Assembly: GCF_002086515.1 (NCBI RefSeq)
Contig: NZ_MVHH01000029.1
Location: 1-56,105, forward strand
Source: Mycolicibacter arupensis
Lineage (GTDB): Bacteria > Actinomycetota > Actinomycetes > Mycobacteriales > Mycobacteriaceae
DNA length: 56,105 nt
Reading direction: 5' to 3'
The notes beneath the pieces are model-generated. The model saw only the letters and a list, made by a program, of their open reading frames with translations. It was not told where the DNA came from and did no database searches. This document shows, piece by piece, positions 33,560 through 43,888 of the stretch (position 1 is its first letter; each line of letters begins with the position of its first letter). The position numbers were made by a program, and so were the translations under genes.

Positions 33560-34036
33560 CTACCCCGGCGAATGACCTCGCTGGCGTTCCTGCGTGCGGT
33601 AATCGGTGGCAAGTTCGGCGACGTGAGTGGGCAGCTCGCCCGAGGCAACGTCGGCCAGGCTGGTCTCTTCCAGTACCGAGCGCATGCTGGCCCGCAACGC
33701 CCGCCACACGTCGGTCAACGCGGCCGTGGGGCCGGAATAGGGCAGGTCGCCCATGCCGATATCGCGAACGCTGGCCAGCGGACCGTCGATGCAGCGCAGC
33801 ACATCGGCGACGCTGATCGCCGTGGCCGCCCGGGCCAACTCATAGCCGCCGTCACGTCCGCGCTGACTGCGCACCAGCCGATCGGTGCGCAGATCGGACA
33901 GGATGTCGACGAGAAACTGGGCCGGAATGCCCTGCGCGGCCGCGATCTCATCGGTCTTGATCAGCGCGCCGGGTTCGGCGGTGGCCAGTTGGACCATCGC
34001 TCGCACCGCGTACTCCGCCTTGGCCGACATGCGCAT
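33560..34036 (-). CDS. Rrf2 family transcriptional regulator
   Basis: A 158-aa winged-helix regulator beginning [16 protein letters not shown], with the recognition region [31 protein letters not shown] conserved in Rrf2 proteins. Only one Cys (C82) is present, so the three-Cys Fe-S site of IscR is missing; this is more like CymR, which controls cysteine synthesis in Firmicutes. It sits 25 bases after cysQ at the end of the sulfate-assimilation operon, suggesting it controls that operon. Start could be ATG 34036 or 34030. Confidence 0.88.
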   Translation of the reverse strand: MRMSAKAEYAVRAMVQLATAEPGALIKTDEIAAAQGIPAQFLVDILSDLRTDRLVRSQRGRDGGYELARAATAISVADVLRCIDGPLASVRDIGMGDLPYSGPTAALTDVWRALRASMRSVLEETSLADVASGELPTHVAELATDYRTQERQRGHSPG

Positions 34037-34061
34037 TGCGAGCATTCTTCCATCCGGTGGA

Positions 34062-34790
34062 TCACCCGATGGCCGCGAGCACCTCTTGCGCGTACTCGGG
34101 GCGACACACCACCAGATCGGGCAGCAGTGGGTCCGGCCGGTTGTAGACCAACGGTGAACCGTCGATCCGCGAGGTATGCAGGCCGGCGGCCCGGGCCACC
34201 GCAACCGGCGCGGCCGAGTCCCACTCGTACTGCCCGCCGGCGTGCACGTAGACATCGGCGATGCCCTGCACCACCGCGGCGACCTTCACACCGGCCGAGC
34301 CCATCGGCACCAGCACCCCGTCCAGTCGCTCACGGACTGCTTCGGCGACCGCGGGCGGGCGGCTGCGCGACACCGCGATACGCGGCGCCGCATCGTGAGA
34401 TGGTGGCGCGGCCACCGCCGGGGTTGCCAGCGTGCTGCCCCGTGCGGGCAGGGCCACTGCCCCGGCCGTCAGCTCACCGGACTGCCACAGCGCCACGTGC
34501 ACGGCCCAGTCGTCGCGGCCGAGTTCGCTGAACTCGCGGGTGCCGTCCAGCGGATCCACGATCCACACCCGCTCGGCACTGAGCCGAACCGGGTTGTCGG
34601 CGCCCTCTTCGGACAGCACTGCGTCCTGGGGACGCTCGGCGGCCAGCGCGGCCATCAGGAAATCGTGCGACCGCTGGTCGCCGGCTGCTTTGCGCTCCGC
34701 TTCGCTGGCATCGGCCAGTTCCTCGCGGACCCGCAGCAGCAGCCGGCCCGCCTCGGTGGCCAGCTGTGCGGCCAGCTGGTGATCGTTCAC
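34062..34790 (-). CDS. cysQ: 3'(2'),5'-bisphosphate nucleotidase CysQ
   Basis: Inositol-monophosphatase-fold enzyme that removes the 3' phosphate from PAP or PAPS, recycling the by-product of sulfate assimilation. The 242-aa protein has the metal-binding residues EE at 61-62, DPLDGT at 79-84 and EWDSAAP near residue 190. The ATG overlaps the cysNC stop by 4 bases (ATGA), tying it to sulfate activation. From memory, H37Rv has its cysQ elsewhere, so this placement may be a lineage difference. Confidence 0.92.
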   Translation of the reverse strand: MNDHQLAAQLATEAGRLLLRVREELADASEAERKAAGDQRSHDFLMAALAAERPQDAVLSEEGADNPVRLSAERVWIVDPLDGTREFSELGRDDWAVHVALWQSGELTAGAVALPARGSTLATPAVAAPPSHDAAPRIAVSRSRPPAVAEAVRERLDGVLVPMGSAGVKVAAVVQGIADVYVHAGGQYEWDSAAPVAVARAAGLHTSRIDGSPLVYNRPDPLLPDLVVCRPEYAQEVLAAIG

Positions 34791-36640
34791 TTTCGGTTGT
34801 CGATCGCCGCGATGACCTGGCGGGCCTGCTCCTCGATGCTGTTCTCCGAGCTCAACCGCACGTCGGGATTCCGCGGCCGCTGATACGGGCTGTCGATACC
34901 GGTGAAGTGCGTGATCAAGCCCGCGCGAGCCTTGGCGTAGAGCCCCTTGGGATCACGCTGCTCGCATTCCTCCAAGGAGGTGTCGCAGAAGACCTCGACA
35001 AAGTCGAAACCGGCGTCGGTGTGCACCTGGCGAGCCAATTGGCGGTGCTCGATCAGGGGGCTGATCGCCGGCACCAACACGATCTGACCGGAGTCGGCGA
35101 GCAAGGTGGCCACGTGCGCCAGCCGACGCAGGTTCTCGGCGCGGTCAGCCATCGAGAAGCCCAGGTCGGCGTTGAGGCCGTGCCGCAGGTTGTCACCGTC
35201 GAGAACGTATGCGGGCGTGCCGCGTTCGAGCAGCAACTGCTCCACCTTCATAGCCACCGACGACTTGCCCGCACCGGACAGTCCGGTCAGCCACACGGTG
35301 CGACCCTTGGACAACCGGTCGGTGGCGGCAACCAGCGATTCGTGACGCACCGTGTTGGGGCTGGCGGTGCGCGGCGAGACGTCGCGCAGCACCATGCCGG
35401 CGGCGACGGTTCCGTTGGTGGCCTGGTCGATCAGGATGAACGAACCGGTGGCGCCGTTGCGGCTGAATTCGTCGAGCATCAGCGGAGTCTGGGCACGCAG
35501 CGAGACGCGACCCAGCTCATTGATCTTCAATTCCGTCGCATCCTTGTCACGATGCAAGGTGTTGACGTCGAGGCGGTAGTCCAACTCCATGACCTTCACC
35601 CGGGTGGTGCGGGTGGTGTGCTTGATCACGTAGTCGTTGCCGGGCCGCAGCGCCGCACCGTCGGCCATCCAACACACGGTGGCGTCGAAGTCCTGCACGA
35701 CGCGCGGCTGGTTGTTGGTGCGGACGATCATGTCGCCGCGGGAGATGTCGATGTCATCGGCAAGGCTCACCGAGACCGCCATCGGCGGGAAGGCTTCGGC
35801 CACCACACCGGTGGGACCTTCGATGACCTCAACGCGGCTGGGCTTGCCCGAGGGCAGCACCACGACATCGTCACCGGGACGCAGCACGCCGCTGGCCACC
35901 GTGCCGGCATAGCTGCGGTGATCGGCGTGCTCGTGGGTCTGCGGGCGGATCACGTACTGCACCGGGAACCGCACGTCGACCAGGTTGCGGTCGCCGGCAA
36001 TGTAGACCTCTTCGAGGTGCGACAGCAGGGCCGGGCCGTCGTAGAACGGCGTCTTGTCGGACTTGGTCACCACGTTGTCGCCGAGCAGCGCCGAGATCGG
36101 GATGGTGGTCACGTCATGGACGTCCAGTCGGGTCGCGAACGAGTGGAAGTCGTCGCGGATCGCCTCGAACTTCTCAGCGTCCCAGCCGATCAGGTCCATC
36201 TTGTTGACGGCCAGCACGATGTGCCGGATCCCCAACAGGGAGGCCAGGAAGGTGTGCCGGCGGGACTGCTCCTGCAGGCCGTGCCGTGCGTCAACCAGTA
36301 CGATCGCCAGCTGCGCGGTGGAGGCACCGGTCACCATGTTGCGGGTGTACTGAATGTGCCCCGGGGTGTCGGCGATGATGAATTTCCGCTTGGGCGTTGC
36401 GAAGTAGCGGTAGGCGACGTCGATCGTGATGCCCTGCTCACGCTCGGCGCGCAGGCCGTCGGTGACCAGCGCCAAGTCGGTGTAGTCATTGCCGCGTTCG
36501 CGCGACGTGCGCTCGACCGAGGCCAGCTGATCTTCCATGACGGCCTTGGAGTCGAACAACAGCCGCCCGATCAGTGTGGACTTGCCGTCGTCGACCGAGC
36601 CCGCCGTGGCGATTCGAAGCAGCGTGGTTGCCGCACCCAT
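34787..36640 (-). CDS. cysNC: Bifunctional sulfate adenylyltransferase large subunit / APS kinase
   Basis: A 617-aa fusion. The N-terminal GTPase (G1 GSVDDGKST at 14-22, DTPGH, NKMD) powers sulfate adenylylation with CysD; the C-terminal APS kinase domain (about 445-617) has P-loop GLSGAGKS at 453-460 and LDGDNLRHGLN. Together they turn sulfate into PAPS for reduction or sulfation. The ATG overlaps the cysD stop by one base. Annotated as cysN in M. tuberculosis. Confidence 0.97.
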   Translation of the reverse strand: MGAATTLLRIATAGSVDDGKSTLIGRLLFDSKAVMEDQLASVERTSRERGNDYTDLALVTDGLRAEREQGITIDVAYRYFATPKRKFIIADTPGHIQYTRNMVTGASTAQLAIVLVDARHGLQEQSRRHTFLASLLGIRHIVLAVNKMDLIGWDAEKFEAIRDDFHSFATRLDVHDVTTIPISALLGDNVVTKSDKTPFYDGPALLSHLEEVYIAGDRNLVDVRFPVQYVIRPQTHEHADHRSYAGTVASGVLRPGDDVVVLPSGKPSRVEVIEGPTGVVAEAFPPMAVSVSLADDIDISRGDMIVRTNNQPRVVQDFDATVCWMADGAALRPGNDYVIKHTTRTTRVKVMELDYRLDVNTLHRDKDATELKINELGRVSLRAQTPLMLDEFSRNGATGSFILIDQATNGTVAAGMVLRDVSPRTASPNTVRHESLVAATDRLSKGRTVWLTGLSGAGKSSVAMKVEQLLLERGTPAYVLDGDNLRHGLNADLGFSMADRAENLRRLAHVATLLADSGQIVLVPAISPLIEHRQLARQVHTDAGFDFVEVFCDTSLEECEQRDPKGLYAKARAGLITHFTGIDSPYQRPRNPDVRLSSENSIEEQARQVIAAIDNRK

Positions 36641-37578
36641 CAGAAATACCCCTGCCTCTTGCGGTCTTCCATGCCTGCCTCTGAGATCCGGTCGTCGGCG
36701 CGAGTCGCCCCGCGCTCGGTCAGCCGTGACACCGCGGTCTCATCAATCACCTCGTCGACGGTGGACGCCGTGGACTCCACGCAACCGGTGCAGGTGACGT
36801 CGCCGACCGTGCGGAACCGGACCGAGGTCTCGAAGACCTCTTCGCCGTCGACGGGCCGCAGGAACTCGTGTTCGGCCAGCAGCATCCCGTCACGCCGGAA
36901 GACCCGGCGCTGATGAGCGAAATAGATTGAGGGCAAGGTGATTTCCTCGGCCCCGATGTAGGACCAGATGTCGAACTCGGTCCAGTTCGACAGCGGGAAA
37001 GCCCGGATGTGCTCGCCCTTGCGGTGCCGCCCGTTGTAGAGGTTCCACAGCTCCGGCCGCTGCACCTTGGGGTCCCACTGGCCGAACTCGTCACGGAAGC
37101 TGAACACCCGCTCCTTGGCCCGCGCCTTCTCCTCGTCGCGGCGGGCGCCACCGAATGCGGCGTCGAACTTGTTCTCGCGGATGGCCCGCAGCAGGGTGAC
37201 GGTCTGCAGCGGGTTGCGCGAGGGCCCGTCGTCGACCACGCGGCCGGCGTCGATGTCTTCCTGCACCGACGCGACCACCAGGCGGACACCGTTTCGGGCC
37301 ACCAGCTCGTCGCGCGCGGCGATGACCTCGTCGAAGTTGTGTCCGGTGTCGACGTGCATCACCGGGAACGGCAACCGTCCCGGCAGGAACGCCTTGACCG
37401 CCAGATGCAGCATGACGATGGAGTCCTTGCCGCCGGAGAACAGCAGCACCGGACGCTCGAACTCGGCCGCCACCTCCCGGATGATGTGGATGGCCTCGGC
37501 CTCCAGGGTGCGCAGATGCGTGAGCTGATAGTGCCCGGCCGTGGTGGCCTCGGGGGGCGCGGTGACGTTACTGGTCAT
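36640..37578 (-). CDS. cysD: Sulfate adenylyltransferase small subunit
   Basis: ATP-PPi-type adenylyltransferase making APS. The 312-aa protein has the PP-loop SGGKDS at 48-53, HVDTGHNFDEVI, the AFGGARRDEEKARAKER segment and WTEFDIWSYI. It is the first gene of the cysD-cysNC-cysQ-rrf2 run. The upstream region holds a 12-base perfect palindrome overlapping a possible -10 element. Confidence 0.97.
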   Translation of the reverse strand: MTSNVTAPPEATTAGHYQLTHLRTLEAEAIHIIREVAAEFERPVLLFSGGKDSIVMLHLAVKAFLPGRLPFPVMHVDTGHNFDEVIAARDELVARNGVRLVVASVQEDIDAGRVVDDGPSRNPLQTVTLLRAIRENKFDAAFGGARRDEEKARAKERVFSFRDEFGQWDPKVQRPELWNLYNGRHRKGEHIRAFPLSNWTEFDIWSYIGAEEITLPSIYFAHQRRVFRRDGMLLAEHEFLRPVDGEEVFETSVRFRTVGDVTCTGCVESTASTVDEVIDETAVSRLTERGATRADDRISEAGMEDRKRQGYF

Positions 37579-37796
37579 GACTTCCTTGCCAGAGATACCC
37601 GATAATCTTGGTGAGACTTACCATATTTACTGGTTATAGCCGGCTATGCAACCAGCCGCACGGCGTCGCTGTCAACATGACGCGCGCGCCCGGGCGCCCT
37701 CCTCGCGCGAGCGTGCGTGTCGGCACGCCGACACGCCGCCCCCGAGCGGACATCTGCGCACCCTCATCGGGGGTGGGCGCCTTCCCCGGAGGGCAG
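37579..37796 (-). promoter_or_regulatory. cysD upstream region with two palindromes
   Basis: A 218-base gap between canA and cysD. Near cysD is the perfect palindrome ATAGCCGGCTAT (37636-37647), flanked by TGGTT and AACCA; a TATAAC hexamer (37633-37638, minus strand) overlaps it and could be a -10. TTGACA is seen at 37670-37675 (minus) but spacing to any -10 is poor. Closer to canA, GTGTCGGC/GCCGACAC (37717-37734) forms a tight GC-rich hairpin that may end canA transcripts. Confidence 0.5.
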
Positions 37797-38288
37797 CTAC
37801 AGCGTGACCTCGTCAAGCTTTCCGGTAGCGACGTCGAAGACGAACCCCCGCAACGAGGTGGTCGCCGTGATGAACGGGCTGGCCTTGATACGCCGCAACG
37901 ACTGCCGAACGTCCTCGACCGGGTCCGGGAACGCCTCGGCCGACCAGGTCGGGCGGATGCCCGTTTCCTCCAGGATGGAGCGCTTGAAGTCGTCGTCGGT
38001 GAAGGTCAGCATGCCGCAGTCGGTGTGGTGGATCAGGATGATCTCCCGGGTGCCCAACAGTCGCTGGCTGATCGCCAGGGAGCGGATGGCGTCCTCGGAG
38101 ACGACCCCACCGGCGTTGCGGATGGTGTGCGCTTCGCCCTCGTTGAGACCGAGCACGCGGTAGACGTCGAGGCGGGCATCCATGCAGGCGACGATCGCGA
38201 CATGCTTGCTCGGCGGCATGGGCAGCGGACCCTTGAAGGTCTTCGCGTATTCAGCGTTGTTTGCCAAGAACTCATCGGTGACGGTCAC
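37797..38288 (-). CDS. canA: Beta-carbonic anhydrase
   Basis: Zinc enzyme interconverting CO2 and bicarbonate. The 163-aa protein has zinc ligands C35, H88 and C91 with the catalytic pair D37/R39 (ACMDARLD; HHTDCGM). GTG at 38288 is chosen: AGGGAGAAG lies about 6 bases upstream and the length equals Rv1284. It precedes the sulfate-assimilation genes on the same strand and diverges from opp. Confidence 0.95.
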   Translation of the reverse strand: MTVTDEFLANNAEYAKTFKGPLPMPPSKHVAIVACMDARLDVYRVLGLNEGEAHTIRNAGGVVSEDAIRSLAISQRLLGTREIILIHHTDCGMLTFTDDDFKRSILEETGIRPTWSAEAFPDPVEDVRQSLRRIKASPFITATTSLRGFVFDVATGKLDEVTL

Positions 38289-38450
38289 CAAGCTTCTCCC
38301 TCTGTCGCAGTCCAGCGGAGCCTAGTGAACGAAGCCGCACAATTCACGGGTAAAAATCACGCAATATCCTCATCCGACGGCTCCTGACCCGCCGCGAGCG
38401 TGCAGGGATGCACAGGATGTCCCGGGGCGGCACCCTCTACCCTTTTGGCC

Positions 38451-39428
38451 ATGACGCGGTTTCTGGCCGGCCGGGCGCTGAACTACCTGGTGCTGCTGGG
38501 TCTCGCCTCGTTCCTGACGTTCTGCCTGACGTCGTTGGCCTTCGCGCCGCTGGACAGCCTCATGCAACGCAACCCGCGCCCACCGCAGGCCGTGATCGAC
38601 GCCAAGGCCGCCGAACTGGGCCTGGACAAGCCGATTCCGCTGAGGTACGCGCACTGGGCCACCCACGCCGTGCGCGGCGACTTCGGCGTCACCGTCACCG
38701 GGCAACCGGTCTCTGCTGAACTGGGCCGGCGGGTGGGCGTCAGCCTGCGCCTGCTGATCGTCGGTTCACTGGCCGGCACCGCGATCGGCGTGGTGGCCGG
38801 GGCATGGGGGGCGGTGCGCCAGTACCGGCTGTCGGACCGGGTAATCACCATGGCGGCGCTCCTGGTGCTCTCGGTCCCCACGTTCGTCCTGGCCAACCTG
38901 GTGATCCTGAGCGCGTTGCGGGTCAACTGGGCACTGGGCGCCCAACTGTTCGACTACACCGGCGAGACCTCCCCCGGGCTGGTCACCGGCTTCTGGCCCG
39001 GCCTGGCCGACCGGCTGCAACATCTGGTGTTGCCGTCGCTGACCTTGGCGCTGGGCGCGGCCGCCAGTTTCAGCCGCTACCAGCGCAACGCGATGCTCGA
39101 TGTGCTCGGCCAGGACTTCATCCGCACCGCACGCGCCAAGGGCCTGACGCGGCGGCGCGCCCTGTTCAAGCACGGGCTGCGCACGGCGCTGATCCCGATG
39201 GCGACGCTGTTCGCCTACGGGGTGGCAGGCCTGGTCACCGGCGCGGTGTTCGTCGAGAAGATCTTCGGGTGGCACGGCATGGGCGAATGGGTGGTGCAGG
39301 GCGTGGCGACCCAAGACACCAACATCGTCGCGGCCATCACGGTGTTCTCCGGCGCGGTGGTGCTGCTGGCCGGGCTGCTCTCCGACGTCATCTACGCGAT
39401 CCTCGATCCGCGGGTGCGCGTGTCATGA
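38451..39428 (+). CDS. oppB: Oligopeptide ABC transporter permease OppB
   Basis: A 325-aa inner-membrane permease of a peptide importer, with about six hydrophobic helices and the EAA-type loop RTARAKGLTRRRALFKHGLRTALIP that contacts the ATPase. ATG at 38451 gives the same length as M. tuberculosis OppB. Its stop overlaps oppC (ATGA). First gene of the oppBCDA operon. Confidence 0.95.
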   Translation: MTRFLAGRALNYLVLLGLASFLTFCLTSLAFAPLDSLMQRNPRPPQAVIDAKAAELGLDKPIPLRYAHWATHAVRGDFGVTVTGQPVSAELGRRVGVSLRLLIVGSLAGTAIGVVAGAWGAVRQYRLSDRVITMAALLVLSVPTFVLANLVILSALRVNWALGAQLFDYTGETSPGLVTGFWPGLADRLQHLVLPSLTLALGAAASFSRYQRNAMLDVLGQDFIRTARAKGLTRRRALFKHGLRTALIPMATLFAYGVAGLVTGAVFVEKIFGWHGMGEWVVQGVATQDTNIVAAITVFSGAVVLLAGLLSDVIYAILDPRVRVS

Positions 39429-40303
39429 CCGACATCGAATTCGCCTCACGGCGCACCCTGGTGCTGCGCCGGTTCCTGCGCAGCCGCACGGCGGTGGGTG
39501 CACTGGTGCTGTTGGCGGCGATGTTCGTCGGCTGCTACGCCCTGCCGGGCCTGTTGCCCTACTCCTACACAGACCTGGACTATGATGCGCTGCTGGTTCC
39601 GCCGGGCACCCGGCACTGGTTGGGCACCAACGGCTTAGGCCAAGATCTGCTGGCCCAGATCCTGCGCGGCATGCAGAAGTCAATGCTGATCGGGGTGTGT
39701 GTGGCGCTGATCTCGACCGTGATCGCCGCGACAGTGGGCGCCATCTCGGGGTATTTCGGCGGCTGGCGTGACCGGGTGCTGATGTGGCTGGTCGACCTGC
39801 TGCTGGTGGTGCCGGCGTTCATCCTGATCGCGATCATCACCCCGCGCACCAAGAACAGCGGCAACATCGCCCTGTTGGTGTTGCTGCTGGCCGGATTCAG
39901 CTGGATGATCAGCGCCCGGATGGTACGGGGGCTGACCATGAGCCTGCGGGAACGCGAATTCATCCGTGCCGCACGCTATATGGGCGTCTCCAGCCGGCGG
40001 ATCATCCTCGACCATGTGGTGCCCAACGTGGCGTCCATCCTGATCATCGACACCGCGCTCAACGTCGCGATGGCGATCCTGGCCGAAACCGGCTTGAGCT
40101 ACCTGGGTTTCGGCATCCAGCCGCCCGACGTATCGCTGGGCACCCTGATCGCCGACGGCACCGCCTCGGCCATCACCTTCCCGTGGGTTTTCCTCTTCCC
40201 GGCCGGGGTGCTGATCACCATCCTGGTCTGCGCCAACCTCGCCGGGGACGGTCTGCGCGACGCCCTGGACCCCGACGCCGCCACCCTGCGGGGCCACCGG
40301 TGA
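39425..40303 (+). CDS. oppC: Oligopeptide ABC transporter permease OppC
   Basis: A 292-aa permease with an N-terminal OppC helix, several membrane segments and the coupling loop [24 protein letters not shown] at 39425 overlaps oppB by 4 bases, and the stop overlaps the GTG start of oppD. Pairs with OppB to form the channel. Confidence 0.95.
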   Translation: MTDIEFASRRTLVLRRFLRSRTAVGALVLLAAMFVGCYALPGLLPYSYTDLDYDALLVPPGTRHWLGTNGLGQDLLAQILRGMQKSMLIGVCVALISTVIAATVGAISGYFGGWRDRVLMWLVDLLLVVPAFILIAIITPRTKNSGNIALLVLLLAGFSWMISARMVRGLTMSLREREFIRAARYMGVSSRRIILDHVVPNVASILIIDTALNVAMAILAETGLSYLGFGIQPPDVSLGTLIADGTASAITFPWVFLFPAGVLITILVCANLAGDGLRDALDPDAATLRGHR

Positions 40304-42129
40304 GCCCGCTGCTGGAAGTCGCCGACCTGGCCGTGACATTCGGCTCCGGCCCCGACGCTGTGCGTGCGGTACGTGGCGTCAGCTACCACGTCGACGCCGG
40401 CGAAGTGGTGGCGATGGTGGGTGAGTCGGGCTCCGGAAAATCCGCGGCGGCCATGGCCGTGATGGGACTGCTGCCCGAGCATGCTCAGGTGTCCGGTTCA
40501 GTACGGCTACACGGCACGCAGCTGATCGGGCTGGGCGATGCCGCCATGTCGAAGTTCCGCGGCGCCTCAATCGGGATGGTGTTCCAGGACCCGATGTCGG
40601 CACTGACGCCGGTCTACACCGTGGGCGACCAGATCGCCGAGGCCATCGAGGTGCACCAGCCCCGGGTGGGCCGCGCCACGGCACGTCAGCGTGCGGTCGA
40701 GCTGCTGGAGCTGGTCGGGATCAATCGGCCCGAGCAGCGGGCACGGGCATTTCCGCACGAGCTCTCCGGCGGGGAGCGCCAACGGGTGGTGATCGCGATC
40801 GCGATCGCCTGTGACCCCGATCTGCTGATCTGCGACGAACCCACCACCGCCCTGGACGTCACCGTGCAGGCCCAGATCCTCGAAGTCCTCAAGACCGCGC
40901 GCGACGTGACGGGGGCGGGGGTGCTGATCATCACCCACGACCTGGGCGTGGTCGCCGAATTCGCCGACCGAGCCCTGGTGATGTACGCCGGACGGGTGGT
41001 GGAGGCCGCCCCGGTGGAGGTCCTCTACCGCGATCGGCGGATGCCCTACACCGTCGGCCTGCTGGGTTCGGTGCCGCGCCTGGACGCGCCGCAGGGCACC
41101 CGACTGGTGCCGATACCGGGCGCCCCACCGTCGCTGAGCAGGGGCGATGCGGGCTGCCCCTTCGCCCCCCGCTGCCCGCTGGCCGCCGACGACTGCCTGG
41201 TGGGCGAGCCGGAACTGCTGGATCTCGGCGCCGGGCATTCCGCCGCCTGCATCCACACCGACCAGGTGGCCGGGCGCAGCGCCGCCGACATCTATCGGGT
41301 GAGCACCCAGGTGGCAGACGTGGCCTGCGGTGAGGCCCCCACCGTGCTGCGGGTTCGCGACCTGGTGAAGACCTTCCCGCTGACCAAGGGAATGCTGCGT
41401 CGGCGGGCCGGCGAGGTACGCGCCGTCTCCCAGGTGAGTTTCGATGTGCACCAGGGCCGCACGCTGGCGATCGTCGGCGAATCCGGTTCGGGCAAATCCA
41501 CCACCTTGCACCAGATCCTGGAGCTGGCCCCGCCGCAGTCCGGGTCGATCGAGGTGCTGGGATCCGATGTCGCCGCTTTGACACGCAACGGCAGACGTGC
41601 CCTGCGGCGTGACCTGCAGGTGGTGTTCCAGGACCCGGTGGCTTCCCTGGATCCCCGACTCCCGGTCTTCGATCTGCTGGCCGAACCGCTGCGCGCCAAC
41701 GGTTTCGACAGAGCCGCCATCCATGCCCGCGTCGCGGAATTACTGGAGCTGGTCGGGCTGCGACGCGGCGACGCGCTGCGTTACCCCTCGGAGTTCTCCG
41801 GCGGGCAAAAGCAGCGGATCGGCATCGCCCGCGCCTTGGCGTTGCAGCCGAAGATTCTGGCGCTCGATGAGCCGGTCTCCGCCCTGGATGTATCGATCCA
41901 GGCCGGGATCATCAACCTGCTGCTGGATCTTCAGCAGCAGCTCGGGCTGTCGTATCTGTTTGTGTCGCATGATCTGTCGGTGGTCAAACACCTGGCGCAC
42001 CGGGTAGCGGTGATGTTCGCCGGGGAAATCGTCGAGCAGGGCGACGCCGATCAGGTGTTCGGCAATCCACAACACGACTACACCCGGCGCCTGTTGGCCT
42101 CGGTCCCGCAACCGGTGGTGAACTCATGA
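40300..42129 (+). CDS. oppD: Oligopeptide ABC transporter ATPase, two fused NBDs
   Basis: A 609-aa protein joining both ATPases of the importer. NBD1 has [19 protein letters not shown] and [15 protein letters not shown]2 has [19 protein letters not shown] and [12 protein letters not shown]. Each is followed by the oligopeptide-specific C-terminal region; the first contains the Cys cluster [14 protein letters not shown] seen in Fe-S-binding Opp/Dpp ATPases. Starts with GTG, and its stop overlaps oppA. Confidence 0.96.
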   Translation: MSPLLEVADLAVTFGSGPDAVRAVRGVSYHVDAGEVVAMVGESGSGKSAAAMAVMGLLPEHAQVSGSVRLHGTQLIGLGDAAMSKFRGASIGMVFQDPMSALTPVYTVGDQIAEAIEVHQPRVGRATARQRAVELLELVGINRPEQRARAFPHELSGGERQRVVIAIAIACDPDLLICDEPTTALDVTVQAQILEVLKTARDVTGAGVLIITHDLGVVAEFADRALVMYAGRVVEAAPVEVLYRDRRMPYTVGLLGSVPRLDAPQGTRLVPIPGAPPSLSRGDAGCPFAPRCPLAADDCLVGEPELLDLGAGHSAACIHTDQVAGRSAADIYRVSTQVADVACGEAPTVLRVRDLVKTFPLTKGMLRRRAGEVRAVSQVSFDVHQGRTLAIVGESGSGKSTTLHQILELAPPQSGSIEVLGSDVAALTRNGRRALRRDLQVVFQDPVASLDPRLPVFDLLAEPLRANGFDRAAIHARVAELLELVGLRRGDALRYPSEFSGGQKQRIGIARALALQPKILALDEPVSALDVSIQAGIINLLLDLQQQLGLSYLFVSHDLSVVKHLAHRVAVMFAGEIVEQGDADQVFGNPQHDYTRRLLASVPQPVVNS

Positions 42130-43862
42130 CCCGTGCGTTGACTCTGCGCTCACCAGGCAGTTTCGCGAGAAGGTCGCCTGGTGGGCGCAGAGTCAACGGG
42201 GTGGTGGCCGGGCTCATGGCGCTGGGCGTGGCGCTGGGCGTGGCGCTCAGCGGATGCACGGCCGTCGATATCACCGCACCCGAGGGCGCCGCCGCGGTCG
42301 GCACTGCCAACGACATCAACCCGCAGGACCCGGCGAAACTGCGCGACGGCGGCAACCTGCGGCTGTCGATGACGCAGTTCCCACCCAACTTCAACCCGCT
42401 GCACATCGATGGCAACCTCGCCGAGAACGCCGCCATGCTCAAAGCCACCATGCCGCGGGCCTTCACCATCGCCGCGGACGGCTCGGCGACGGTGGACACC
42501 GACTACTTCACCAGCGTGGAGCTGACCGGCACCAACCCACAGGTGGTCACCTACACCATCAACCCGAAGGCGGTCTGGAGCGATGGCACGCCGCTGAGCT
42601 GGAAAGACATCGCCAGCCAAATCCACGCCACCAGTGGGGCCGACAACAGGTACGCGATCGCGACCACCAACGGCGCAGAACGCGTCGCTTCGGTCACCCG
42701 GGGCGTCGACGACCGCCAGGCCGTGATGCGCTTCGCCAAGCCCTATGCGGAATGGCGTGGCATGTTCGCGGGCAACTCGATGCTGCTACCGGCCAGCATG
42801 ACGTCGGATCCGGACACCTTCAACAAAGCTCAGCTGAGCAGACCTGGTCCGTCGGCCGGGCCGTTCGTGCTCTCGACCCTGGATCGCACCAGCCAGCGCA
42901 TCACGTTGACGCGCAACCACGCCTGGTGGGGCAGGCCGGCGAAACTGGACACCATCACCTATCTGGTGCTCGACGAGGCCGCCCGGATGCCGGCGTTGCA
43001 GAACCACACCATCGACGCCACCGGGGTAGCCACCCTGGACCAGTTGACGATCGCGCGGCGCACCGAGGGCATCGCGATCCGCCGCGCGCCGACCCCGGCC
43101 TGGAGCCACTTCACCTTCAACGGAGCACCCGGCGCTCTGCTGTCCGACAAAGCTTTGCGACTGGCGGTGATGCGCGGCATCGACCGGGCCACCATCGCCC
43201 GAGTCACCCAGCGTGGCCTGACCGCGGACCCGGTTCCGCTGAACAACCACATCTATGTCGCCGGCCAGGAGGGCTACCAGGACAACAGCTCGGTGGTGGC
43301 CTACGACCCCGAGCGTGCGGCGCGGGAACTCGATGAACTCGGCTGGACGCTGCATGGCAAGTTCCGGGAGAAGGACGGCCGCCCCTTGGTGATCCGGCAC
43401 CTGTTCTACGACGCGTCCAGCACTCGGCAATACGCCCAGGTGGCTCAGCACAACCTGGCCCAGATCGGGGTCAAGCTGCAGTTGGACGCCAAAGCCGGCG
43501 GCGGCTTCTTCACCGACTATGTCAACGTCGGCGACTTCGACATCGCTCAATTCAGTTGGGTCGGTGATGCATTCCCGCTGGCGGGGCTGAACCAGATCTC
43601 CGCCTCGTACGGCGAGGCAAACTTCGGCAAGATCGGCAGCCCGGCGATCGACGCCAAGATCGAAGAGACCTTGGAGGCGCTCGACCCGGCGGTGGCGCGG
43701 GCCCGGGCCAATGAGGTGGACACGCTGTTGTGGGCCGAAGGTTTCAGCCTGCCGCTGATTCAGACCACGGGCAACGTGGCCGTACGCAGTTCCCTGGCCA
43801 ACTTCGGGGCCCCGGGGCTGGCAGATCTGGACTACACCGTGATCGGGTTCATGAAGGACTGA
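42126..43862 (+). CDS. oppA: Oligopeptide-binding lipoprotein OppA
   Basis: A 578-aa substrate-binding lipoprotein. The lipobox LSGC puts the lipidated Cys at residue 44, after a hydrophobic core at about 26-43. The mature part has SBP family 5 motifs: [36 protein letters not shown] and [10 protein letters not shown]. The ATG overlaps oppD by 4 bases. Residues 4-25, just before the hydrophobic core, are encoded by a large inverted repeat described separately. Confidence 0.95.
   Translation: MTRALTLRSPGSFARRSPGGRRVNGVVAGLMALGVALGVALSGCTAVDITAPEGAAAVGTANDINPQDPAKLRDGGNLRLSMTQFPPNFNPLHIDGNLAENAAMLKATMPRAFTIAADGSATVDTDYFTSVELTGTNPQVVTYTINPKAVWSDGTPLSWKDIASQIHATSGADNRYAIATTNGAERVASVTRGVDDRQAVMRFAKPYAEWRGMFAGNSMLLPASMTSDPDTFNKAQLSRPGPSAGPFVLSTLDRTSQRITLTRNHAWWGRPAKLDTITYLVLDEAARMPALQNHTIDATGVATLDQLTIARRTEGIAIRRAPTPAWSHFTFNGAPGALLSDKALRLAVMRGIDRATIARVTQRGLTADPVPLNNHIYVAGQEGYQDNSSVVAYDPERAARELDELGWTLHGKFREKDGRPLVIRHLFYDASSTRQYAQVAQHNLAQIGVKLQLDAKAGGGFFTDYVNVGDFDIAQFSWVGDAFPLAGLNQISASYGEANFGKIGSPAIDAKIEETLEALDPAVARARANEVDTLLWAEGFSLPLIQTTGNVAVRSSLANFGAPGLADLDYTVIGFMKD
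42136..42198. repeat. Large inverted repeat inside oppA 5' end
   Basis: Arms of 23 bases (42136-42158 and 42176-42198) pair fully apart from one T-G position (42150/42184), around a 17-base loop. The left arm begins CGTTGACTCTGCGC and the right ends GCGCAGAGTCAACG. It starts 10 bases after the oppA ATG, so the hairpin would form in the oppDA mRNA at the ribosome-loading site. Confidence 0.9.
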
Positions 43863-43888
43863 TCCCCTGGCCTTCAGCCTCTATCCGC

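Noticed and set aside
23960..35000. Phage or genomic-island att repeat matching the tRNA-Arg 3' end
   Set aside because: No second copy of the GGTTCGAATCCTGCCGG block was found, and no integrase gene is present.
34766..36913. Plus-strand open frame of 715 codons opposite cysNC
   Set aside because: Long open antisense frames are expected in GC-rich DNA; it is His/Gly/Val-rich with no domains, and cysNC is unambiguous.
37579..37796. Possible SAM or other sulfur riboswitch before cysD
   Set aside because: No riboswitch core could be recognised; only short palindromes are present.
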